Notes under the pieces: generated by a model
Told to the model about the DNA's origin: nothing
The model's input: only the letters and a program-made list of their open reading frames with translations
Databases searched by the model: none
Translations under genes and position numbers: made by a program
In this document: piece after piece, positions 1-12,000 of the stretch
Numbering within the stretch: position 1 is the stretch's first letter
Layout of the letters: every line of letters starts with the position of its first letter
DNA from: Onchidella celtica
Lineage: Eukaryota; Mollusca; Gastropoda; Systellommatophora; Onchidiidae
Length of the DNA: 64,000 bases
Assembly (NCBI GenBank): GCA_963931925.1
Contig: OZ007571.1
Location: 54,188,763 to 54,252,762, forward strand
Direction: 5' to 3'

Positions 1-20
1 AAGAACCGGGAGGGGATGAG
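1..20 (+). CDS. KRI1: KRI1 exon, 3' end only
   Basis: The first 20 bases read EPGGDE in phase with exon 546-641 and end at GAG|GTTAGT, a good donor. In KRI1 proteins an FEEP-type motif comes just before the KxYPR block, so this fits as the tail of the preceding exon. It is short and rests on that match and the donor. Confidence 0.68.
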
Positions 21-3000
21 GTTAGTGCTAATTTGTAGTCTTAATCTTAGCTGTTTGATTTTGTCGCATGTGGTATCAGTAATCTTAGTCACTGCTTAAT
101 CTTGTGTACACATACACATTTAATGTTGTTTACCTTCGTAATCATATTGTGTAAATGTTTATAATCATGGCTAATATTTGATGTTGCACTCTATAGGTAT
201 CTTCTATATGATGTCTGTGCAGATGTGTTTGTTTATTTGTAGATATAACTAAGAGTTTGAACTTTGTGTGAAATTTTTTGGCAAAAAAGGAACTGAATTA
301 TTAGTCAATGCTTTATTGTTATAAATTCCAATTTTCTTTGTGCCCAAGGAGATCTGAGATAAACAGTTTCTGTGGATGGCCCAAATGTCATAGGAGAGAG
401 CTGACAATGGGGATTTGTTGACAATCATAATGAGAGGCCAAACGATATGGAAAGTCATGTTATTTGTGTAATTTGTTTTCTCTGGGTAGCACTGAAATTA
501 TCTCTTTTTTAAAAAATTTTCCAAACTATTGATTTCTTTTCCCAGATCAAAAGCTACCCCCGTGTCATTGAAAACTCAGTTAGAACGAAAGATACCAGGA
601 GGGCTGAACAGCGCAAGAGAAAGATGGAGAAGAAGAGACAGGTAAACAGAGCGGTTCAATCTGCAAGAGGTTTCAATTTTAACCCTCACCCTGCGAGGGG
701 TGGCAATTGTCAGTATTGACTCGCAAGCGCTCACGCCGCATGGGCGGCAAAAGGCGGCAAGGTCACGCATCAGGTCACTGGCCTTTTTGAGACGTAACCA
801 CCGTGCTATTGTTCTCTGTATCTCTCCTAAATCAAAGGCATTGTGACATGGACATGTTAACCAGGGAACCACTGGTCGGAATCACAAAGACTAAGCTTTC
901 AAAGGCTCTCCCCACACTTTCAAAAGATGTAACATCCACACGCGAACTGTTGCTCAACAAATTTGCAATATTATCTCATTTTCTCACAAGCTGACCACCA
1001 TCTGGAGTTGTCTGTATCTAAGAACCAATCAGAAACAAGCTCTGAAATAATCTTTGCCCCAAATGCCCACATTGGTTTATTAGTAACTGTCAGTCAGGAT
1101 GAAACCATTTGTGTGGGGCTTGGGAGGGCGTGGCTAGTTATCATGCTTCGTTCTCACGAAAACTACAGCTGTCAGTTTGGAATCATAAGTCAGATCATTG
1201 GTAAGAGACTGACAGACTAAGGTTTTGCTGGTTAATTCATTATCAAGCGTGATAAGGCATAGCAGCGAATGTTTTCATATCGATCAATAAAAACCAAACC
1301 ACGTGGACAGCGTATGTGGTCATCGTCTAGCGGCACGGGTCAGTGACCCCAGATAAGATTTTCCGTGAGTAAGGTCACTGACCGGGTAGCAGGCTTCACG
1401 GGTAGCGCGCAGGGTGAGCGTTAATAATGGCATTGATATCTTTCATATAGCTGAGTCAAGGGTAGGTGTGGTGTCTGTTTTAAAAACGTTTTTGCTCTAC
1501 ACTCTCAGAAAGGAATTGCTCATCTTCATTTCCAGATTCTACATCCATTTCTCTTTCTAGAAATTTGTAGTATGCACTTGTGTGAATCTTTCTGTCTGGG
1601 AGCTCATCTCTAAAGACACATGGTACAAGAGTTGAGGTGGGTTGGAGGGAGTTGACGGAAAGAAGTTGAAACTAGATAAAACTTTATTTTGTCATCACTG
1701 AATTTTTTCTTTTGTTATCCTGTCAAAGTAAATAAACCAATTGTCCTGTACTTTATTTGGGATTCCTTCTCTTACCAATTTATTTTCATCTCAGGAACAG
1801 GAACAGAAGAAAGAAGAAATCAAATTATTACAGAAACTGCAGAAAGAGGAGAAAAAAGAGAAATTAGAGGCTATTAGAAAAATTGGTAGTAACCCAATCC
1901 TGGACTATGACCTGGACGCAGACTTTGATCCAAAAGAGCACAACAGAATCATGCAGGTGAGAGCAAGGGAGAAATCACATGGATTAGTAGGTTGTTGTAA
2001 CATACACCGTCCTTTACAAAGATTAAAGGATATTTTACAAAATGATAAAGATGGCTACTTAAAACAACATTGTTTTATTTATTTATTCATTTATTTTGTG
2101 TTAGACGCCCATCAACTTTGTTTCTAGATTATCCAACATCTAATATTAACAGAGACCAGGGTTCGTACACCTATGGAATTTCTGGAAAATCTATGGAATT
2201 TTGGATTTTGGATTTCATGTATTGAAAATTTATTAAATTTGAGAAATTGGTCAGAACCTATGGAAAAACTATGGATTTTTAAAAAGTCGTCCGAATTAAG
2301 AGTCGTCAAGACTCCCCATAAAAAAAAAAGGCGCGAGCTCGAGCCAAAAAATCCATGGACCATACGATCTTCCCTGCCTCTGGCGTGCCTAGCATCAGGC
2401 TTACAAGAAGCCAGCATCGTGTGTGTATAAACGCCATGTGGGCGAAATCATAGCGATATTATATGTGATACCGATAAGATCGAAGCATACGTCATACTAG
2501 TTTTTCCTTCTAAGCTATGCCGTAATAATCGACTCGCTCAAGTCACTGCATTTTCACGTTGAAAGCCACCCTACGATTTTCCGACGTAGCGTTTCATATC
2601 TGGTGTGTTCGAAACAAGCAGTACTAAGAAGCATGAGCATACCTTGATTTAAAAAAACAACAAAACTTGATTACCGAGACCGTCATGTACATGACTGGTC
2701 CACTCTTGAACCTGCGATGAGGCGAAGCGGACTTTTTAAAATTTATCTTCGTGCATGTGGGGAGGGGTATCAATTTTTATTCAGCAATATTGTTTTTTGT
2801 GTGATAGTAACAGGCCTAATGCAGGTATGGAAGACAAAGCCCACAGGCGATGTGATACTAGAAATGGGATCAAGGTCAGACATACGAACTCGCATGCTGT
2901 GCCTACTAAGGACATAAAATAATACATTGTACATGTATATACCGCAGATATGCTGGGAGGAGATCCATTCGAGTTACATACTACAGGGATGTGACTTTAG

Positions 3001-6000
3001 GAGCGTCTGTGTATGTGTTTGCGGGGGGGGGGGGGGGGGTGTCGCAGGGGGCAGCGCCCACGTGGCGAGATAGTCCTCCATATGGATGGTTTTATAATAA
3101 ATGCGGGGCTCGGCAATTAGCAATTGGAACACTTGAACATGAAATATGTGCCCGACTAAAGTTCTGTAACTCACGGTACTCCTCCAGATAAGCGTGTTTA
3201 ATACTAATAGGACCTCTCCTAATTCAGTGTTGAAAATGAAGGTAAGGATACTACTCTTGTGTATAAGGCGACCCCTGACTGAAGAAAACCTAGAGACACA
3301 TTTTGCTCTGATACTTAAAAGGAATCTGGTCAGCCCAATCTATTATAATGCGATGCTATGCGATAATTGGAAAGTTGCGCTCTAATATTGATAGTCAGTG
3401 CAAGTGACAGTCTACAACCCTTAAGCCGTGATTACCTGCACTTTTTTTTTTCTCTTTCTCTCTCAAACCCGCGCCGGCCCGACCCGTACGTAGACTCGTC
3501 TCCGGTCATGCATCCCTTCTCAGCTCTCCTCCAACTTGTTGCGGCAACACGCGCATCATGGCGCCACACCTTATGTAACATCTCACCTACCGATGGATGA
3601 CCGAAGTGCTTACAATGTAGCGGGACACCTTCGTAGACCTGTCGGCGCTGACCATCTCAGTTTCCTGTGAACTGGATTAAATCAATATTGCATATGAAAT
3701 CCATTGCCACGCTCGTTCCGTCCACGTGTGTAATGGCCATCTGTTTGCTCATTCTCCGGTGGTATTTAACATATGACAGTGAGCGCACCCGAATTTGAGC
3801 AGCCGACAGTGTTGGTGGAATTAATTAAATAATTAAATTTGTAAAATATCGCACTCCCATCTAAGGTTTGCCTTTCTATCCTGCATATGGGGTCAAATTG
3901 GCTTGTTTTTTTTGTTTTTTTAAAAAATCCATTAAGCTAAATCTATATCATGATTCACTGAGACAAGTCTATTTGTTAATAATGGGTCTCGTACTGCTCA
4001 GTGTTAAAAAAAAATGCTTTTACTGTTTAAAACTGTAGAATACTGTATGTTTATTTAGAATGCATCCATATCCCTGAACCTCACACGAGACATACTTTAC
4101 TCATCATGGTGTACGGAATAAATAGTGTTTTTAATGTGTATATTTGATTCCCAACTCAGTCTAGGTCTGTTTAAGAAGTTTAGTTCTTCTGAGAGTCCAA
4201 TTCCAAATTGACATGTGAAATGAATTGTAATTTTAAAGAAGTTGAGAGCAGAGTGTTTTAGAGGGAAATTCCAACATAGTTTTTTTGTATCTCACACCAC
4301 AATACAAATAACCAAATCAGCAGAAGTTTTAAGACTAGATTGAATATATTTACAAAGACAGTAACTTGAAACTCTGTGTGCACATAAGTATAATTAATTT
4401 GGGTATATACATGTAGGTAATTTAGTAACTAATGAAAATTCCTATTAATTTTATCAGTCAGTCCTAAATTGTTTAAGTTATATTCATATTTTTTTAGCCT
4501 TTGTTAAGAGATTTGAAGTGTGGGAAATTCGCGCCGAAATACTGCATTTAGCTCTGGAAAATCCAAATGAGCCTATGGAAAACCTATGGAAATTTTTTGG
4601 AGTCAAAAGTGTATGAACCCTGAGAGACACAATTTTAGCCTAGGCACACACTAGCAATATTGATTGGGCAACTAGTTGATGGTGACGTCAGGACAGTGAG
4701 TTTCAGTGAGATCCAACTAGTCAGCCAATCAAAATTGCTGGTGTGCGTGCCCCACTGCCCAGGCCCATGTGCAATGAAAGGATTTTCTAAGGACAAATTT
4801 TCAGTTGTGTCTTAGACTAGATGAGGTACCCAGGATAAACTGGTCTGCCCACTTTTTTCTCTCCCGCTCTCTGATCGAGACAATTTCCCTTAATCCACAA
4901 TCTTGTTTCAGAAGTAATGTGCGTCAGGGCACTAAGCACCAACTGAATGCTTGGGGGACACTGTGGTCTAGAGGCAAGGTGCTCGCCTCTCATGCCGAAG
5001 GTACCGGGTTCAAATCCTGGTCGGTGCAGGCATGTTGGAATTTGGGGATTTTTTCACATTTTCCTGGGGATTTTTTCACATTTTCCTGTCCCTGATCCTA
5101 TGGGAGGTAGGATTGAGCACCTAGTCTTCTTGGATAAGGACAAAAAACTTGGAGGGCCTATGTACATGTTGCACACGTTAAAGATACCTCGGCAGTTGGA
5201 AATTGCAAAGAGCAGGTCGAACAGGCCGCTGCCGGGGCAAAATTAAATACAGTGCAATCCTGATATCTTGACATCAGTGGGACCGTCTGACTTGTGTCGA
5301 GTAAAGAGAAAGTCGAAATAGCAGATTAGTGGTGGAAGAGAAAAAAAAAAGGGGGAGGGAGATCACACATCACCATAATGGGAAGTGTCCAATAAATAAG
5401 GCAATTATGTCCCTTTTTCTTTTAATTATCGGCATATTGTCACCCGTTCCTCCAATATCACTGTTGTGCGGAGCAGTTGCGTAGCAAAGATTTACTGATA
5501 TCGGAGAGATCTAGGTCAGGGCCTAGTATCTACGGCGCACGAACGTTTTGTGGGGAAAAAATAATTACTCAGTCTGTAGTACTCTGTACCTTTACTGCCG
5601 TACGCTTATGCAAGGCACTCCACACTCGTGTTACCTAAGCCAAGGGTCATCCTCAGTGTCCACACACCCCCTCTCCTACCCCTCCCCGCCAGCACCGCAA
5701 ACAGATCTTATATGCGGGAAGTTGCGTGGGTATTTTGGTAGCACAGTAGTAGATCTAGCGCACTTGTTTTGCCGCGGTCGGGGAGAAATGTGTCGATATA
5801 AGAGGAAAGAACGGATCAATACGTCGAGTTACGGGGAAATATTTAGTAGCATTAAAGAAGGAATAGGTTGGGGCTTAAAAATTGTGTCGAGTTACCCAGA
5901 ATGTCGAGATAAGTGGATTGGACTGTAAAATCCCCCCCGCCCTCCAAAAAAAAAAACAACCTGCCGACCGGCGCTGCACTGTGGCGACGATGTGCCTGTT

Positions 6001-9000
6001 CCAGTTGTAACTGGGCTGCAATGACACAAAGGCAAATTTCCCAAATGGAAATAAAGAAGTAGAAGTAGACAAGTATATCTCCCCATGCTGTGGGCTTATC
6101 AATGGGAGCTCAAAAGGAGATCATTGTATTTTACATTTTTGCAACACTAAAAAAAAACATGAAAATTTGAATAAACACAATCAGTCGATACAAAAGCGAT
6201 TTGGTTAAATTAGTTGATTATTGTGAAAATTAATTCTATAATATTTGAGACTGTTATTTTGGCACTAGAGTTGAGCAAAAAAAGGGGCAAACTTGCACCA
6301 CAATGTATCATCCCGCCAATAGATTTTTTTATACTAAGATAAACAGTTTTTCAGGTGGTTCTGACAGTTTGTTTCAGTGACTGAAGAAGTCTTTCAGAAC
6401 TGTTTAGTTAATGTAAAGATAATATGGCAGTGACATTTGCCAGTGAAGTGAGGCATTATCACCTGAGATAATAAATCAGACAGTGGCCTTTTACTAGCAA
6501 TGACGTAAATTATTTTGGAAGACAAAAGTTCTACACAAATTATTTACTGTCCTTAGGTTTTGGAAACTAAATAGGACCATTTAAAAGTCTTCAGTTCATG
6601 TCTCCTTTGAAGTATGAACTGTGCCTCTAATAATGTGTAATGCTGTCTTTATAGGAGATCTGTTTTGTGTTAGTGGAAACTTGGGGATGTGTAAATTTCA
6701 TTTGTTTTGCATTAAAATGGATGACCATCATATCGTTTTCCAGTTTAAGTCCCCGGGGTGTCAACAGCTTTCTCAGTTTACCGGAGAGCATGTCAGAGTT
6801 TCATCACTGTTGTTATTCTTGAATGTGGCAAAAACATTTCTGATTAACATTTCAAAGTATATTATTATTATCGTTACACCACCAGTGAGAACATGGATCT
6901 CACCACAAGCAGTGATGATTAGGTGGTCATAACTTGAAATCATCAGCACACCAGTATGTGAGATAGACAAGGATATTTTAATCTCTCATAAAATTTCTGC
7001 AAACTGTCATGACTTTTAAGTTCAAAAGTGTGCACAGAGGAATATTATTGTTTCTTGTTTGTTTTGTATCTATCACTAGAAATTCTTCAATGAAGAGTAC
7101 TATGGAGACATGGATGATACTGGTGATAAACCTGTCTTTGAGTATGATGCGGCAATTGACGAGGAACCAGGTGGGTCATATTTGTTTGTTTCTTTGTCTG
7201 TTTTTATCTTTCTAACTGTGTAACTGTTTTACTCAGGGATGTAAGTTGGCCAATTTTCATGGGTTTTCTGACTTTTGTGGCAAAGTATCCTGATGAATAT
7301 TCAAAAAGGCCAATCGGTGTTCATTGGCCACGTCATGAGGAAAGGCGGAATGGAACATCTGCTGACAACGGGCAAGCTGGATGGTGGGAGAGGCAGGGGC
7401 AGGCAGAGAGAGAAGATTGTGGACAGCATGTCAACTTGGCTGAGGGCAGACAGAATGACAGTCAAGATGAAGGCAACATGGGAAGGGAGGAGTGGTGGGG
7501 CATGGTTGCCTATGCCAGCTAGCACAGCACTTCATGATGATGATCCTAATACTACTCTTTTATAGTGATTTGGTTCACCGCAGGCATGTTGCGCAACAAT
7601 TATGCATACCGGTAGTTTCCATTTGGGATTTTACAGAAAGGCCACTTTCATCTCTGTTTACTACAATGGACTTTAGAATGTGTTCCAAGGTCAGATTTAT
7701 TTTATGTAACCAAACTTTTTGAGGTATTTGTACATGTAATATTACTTACTTTTGATTTAAGACTTCAGACTTTGAGAGGAACTGTAGAAAGATAGGAGAA
7801 TGTATCTTTCAAGAGCCCATTAATGAAAAATTGCTTGCAAAATACCTTTATGTTACTACCATAAACACTTTGTCATTTCTCTGTTTCTTCAAGTCCATTT
7901 CATGCCCCTCCTCATTTATTTACTTTGGGTTGCCAGATGAGTGGTGGGACAACCGTTTACAAGAGGAGAAAGGCAGAGTTGATGATGAAGATGAGGATGA
8001 AGGGCATAAGATTGATGATGCAGGACATGATGACAATGAGCCAGATGCTGATGATCCAAACTTTATAGTGAGTAACTTGTTGCTTCTAGTGGACTCTTGA
8101 TATATGAGTTGGATTCTAATGAGCCTAAGACTTGGGAAGTTAAAAAAAAGAAAGAAACTGTATAAATGGGGATCAGGGCTTTGTTTTTTTTGCTGCCGCG
8201 GTGAAATGGTCATATGAAACAAAGAGTTCTTTTTTGCTTTGTCACAGTAAATTTTTTAAGCTTTTCTGTCAAAGTAGGATGACAAGTTATTCATTGTAGC
8301 TTAAAATCACATTACCGGTATATAGTACAATCAATTCTGACGTACTACGAGAGAAAAAGAAAAATACCGGTACCCCTTAATAATCACAGACTAATAAAAT
8401 AGCAATATTAGATAGGAGCGCATGTCTAGTGGTTACTATTACCCTTAGAGTAAAAGAAATAAAAGCATTTCATATAAGATTTGACACAATTTTTCTGACC
8501 GCCAGTGTGTTTTAGAAGCTGTTTGGAATTCAGTTTATTATTAGCATGATCTGTAAGTAACAACTGATTGTAAATTTGCAACATGTCACTAAGGCAATAC
8601 CTTGTGTATCACATAGTAAAAATGATCCGGATTAGTGCATTTTTGCTCAGCAGTTCAGTTTTTACCAAATTCCACAGTCAAATTTTTATTGTGTCTGTGG
8701 GGGGAAAAAATGAGAAAATTTTTATTTGTCTGGTAACAGATGGACGCTGACTATGACCCAACCTGTGATTACAAAGCTGAGAAGACAAGGAAGAAAAAAT
8801 TTGGCAAAGCCTTTGCCAAGAAACTACCCGTATTTGACCCCAGTAAGTCACAATAACAGGTTATCTCAGTCTATTCAGTGTTTTTGTCTTTGAAAATAAG
8901 ATTATTTTTTTTTAAAGTTTCAAGAGGCTGGATAAAAGGCATTTTAATGTACAGTGTTAAAGAAGCCAGTGGAACACGTGTGCAGGTTTCACCAATGAAG

Positions 9001-12000
9001 GATCATCAGAATGGAAAAAAGGGATTAGTTGGAAATAAAATAGATATCAGCAATATAGGCTGGATGGATGGGAAACGATGTAACGGGGGATTTCAATATA
9101 TATAATAGACGGATAGACATGGATGAAGCTCTCCTGCAGTGAAAAGAGCTCCTCTTGTCATTTTTCATCAGCACCCACAATTGGTGTATTCTGAGAATGC
9201 CTTGGCACAAACATACAAATCCTCATGGCACATTATGAGCTAGCATGGACGTGCAGGCTGTAGACCAGACAGCACTGATGTAAGCTTATGATAAAGATCA
9301 CAAAGAACCAAGTCAAGTTACTTGGGTTGGGGAAGAAACAAAGATAGAGGTAAATTGGACACCTAATCAATTACATATATACCCAGTTTGCATGATGTTC
9401 TAGTGGTACCATATTTTCAAAGTTTTTTTAATTGATGCCTGTGCTTTTGTCTCTCACAGCTACGAAAACCTTTGATGAGTATATGGACGAGTATTTGAAA
9501 GACAAAATAGACAAACTGCCATTTCCATACAGGGAAGTGGAGGCCAACGATTTCGGGCTCCACACAGAGGAGGTAATATATAAGTCATTTTGATCTGACC
9601 TGGTTTTGATTTCAGTAAAGCCATAGAGATGGAAACTTGACAAACAGACAAACAGTCACACAACTACTGCAGATGGGGCCCTTTCTTCACATAACTTCCA
9701 ATTTTGTCATAGCAGTTCACTGCTGTGGGTAGGGCCTCACAAAAATTCAACTTTTTTTTTTTTTTAGAAGAAGGTGGGAACTCCCCACCCCAAAAAAAAG
9801 ATTGTGCTTGATGAATATAAATGCAGTATGTGCTTTTATATTCATGGCACAGTTATTACTTGATAGGACAGTACAACTTATTGATGTAGAGACCTCTAAC
9901 ATTATGTTTAATCTATGGTCATTGAAGTTTGGTTTCGTATGAATCGTTACTTAGTATTTCATAGTATTCATGTTTTCCTAACCTCAGGTTCACATCACTA
10001 TGGAATATTTTAGTGATCATCCATTTTTGCATTTGTATGACAGTTTGCTTTGTTTCAAAGTGGAAAAGAGTAATGCTGTGTTGAATTATACAAAAGGAAA
10101 TGCACACAAAGCACTTCACCTCTCCGATAAAAAAAATTAAAAATAATCTAGCAGTGCTCTTAGTCTTAGATGGAAATACAGCAACCAAAACAAAACTGAG
10201 ACCACCCAGATTTTGAAGACATATATTTTATGTAGATTGCAAAACCAGGTTTTATAAATATATTGTTGAATTCCTGCCATTTTTTTAAACGAGAGTTTGA
10301 ATGTATTTTACCTACTGTAAGAAGAGGCATTTCATGGGATACCATACTTTACAGAGGTAGTTCAAAAGCACTATGAGTGACTTCAGTATTTGTTGTGCTA
10401 CAGTGCAGTCCTAATATCTGAATTGTCGAGTAAAGAGAAAGTCAAAATAGCAGATTAGTGGTGGAAGAGCACATTATGGGAAGTGACCAATAAATAATGC
10501 AGTTATGTCCCTTTTCTTCTAATTATCTGCATACTGTCGCCTGTTTCTCCAATATCATTGTTATGTAGAGCAGTTGTGTGGTAAACAGTTGCCGATATCG
10601 GCGAGATGCTGTAGCTATACACCAGATGCACTGTGTTTTACTATTTCTTTTCAACCGTAACCTGCCCCTCTTCACAAGAAGTGATGATATCGATACACAC
10701 ACAGTACGACAGTTAACCAAGAGATCTAGGTCAAGGCCTAATGTCAATGGCGCACGAATGTTTTTGGGGAAAAAATGTACCCACAGTCTGTAGTACTCTG
10801 TACGTTTACTGCTGTGCACTTATGCATAACACTCCACACTCGGTTATTGAAGCCAAAGGTCATCCTCTTTGTCTATACACCCGCTGTGCCACCTCTCCCC
10901 TCCCGCACTGCAAAAAGGAATAAAGAGGTCTTATATGTGGGGAATTGCGTGATATTTTCGGCAGTACAGTAATAGATCTCGTGCACTTATTGTGCTCTGG
11001 TCGGGGAGAAATGTGTCGATATAAGAGGAAAGAATGGAATAACATGTCGAATTATGAGGAAATATTTAGTAGTATTAAAGAAGGAACAGGTGGGACTTAA
11101 AAAGTGTGTCGAGTCAAAACTCTAGGTCAACAAAAGGTCAACAAAAGCCATGTCTAGATAAGTGGATTGGACTGTATTTGAAGTTATGCTAAATCATGTT
11201 TCTCAAATTTTAAATTGTATCGAGTTACCCAGAATGTCGACAAAAGCCATGTCGAGATAAGTGGACTGGACTGTATTTAAAGTCATGCTAAATCATGTTT
11301 CTCAACTTTCTTTATGCTACGTCCCACTTCAATTTTTTTAAAATTGTGCTCCACACCATGATTGGACGAAGTATACAGTAAATACAAAAAAAGTTTTAAA
11401 CATATTTACGTATTCAGTATACACTCAAAAACAGTTTTAATTAAAACTTTATTTTAAATTTTATTCGCTTGTTTTTTGCTTCGATGAGAGCCTTGCCCTT
11501 GATGCTGGCTGTAGATTTGTTTGATTCAAGAGACCAGTTAAACATTTCTATGAAAAATCTCTGCGCCCCATTCTGAGGTCCTGCGCCCCACCTTCAGAAA
11601 CACTGAGCAAAATCATGTTTTTAAAATGTTTTCAAAAATAGTAGTTTTAATATATACATGTATTTTTGATCGAGTTGTTCCCTTGTTTTTCCAGATCTTG
11701 AAAGCTAAAGAGAAAGAATTGAATGCCTGGGTGTCAGTGAAGAAGATGAGTCAGTATCGCTCCAAGCAAGAAGAACTTGCGGACAAACGAAAATTTGCAG
11801 CACGGGCCAGAAATGAGAGTAAAAAATTAAAAGTTCTCATATCATTGTTGGACAAACCAGGGTAAATGCTGTACTGTGTGTTGTCTTTTAATCCTTGGCT
11901 GCGCTGCGGATGCACATTATACGTCTTAAAATTATTGCATAAACAGGAGTGGGTTGTGGCTGTACTCTGTATGTCCTACTAAAATCATGTAACCTGAAAC

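Noticed and set aside
4953..5028. Possible tRNA gene with A and B boxes
   Set aside because: It leads straight into a SINE body with an A-rich 3' tail, and the cloverleaf arms pair poorly, so it is a SINE head and not a functional tRNA.
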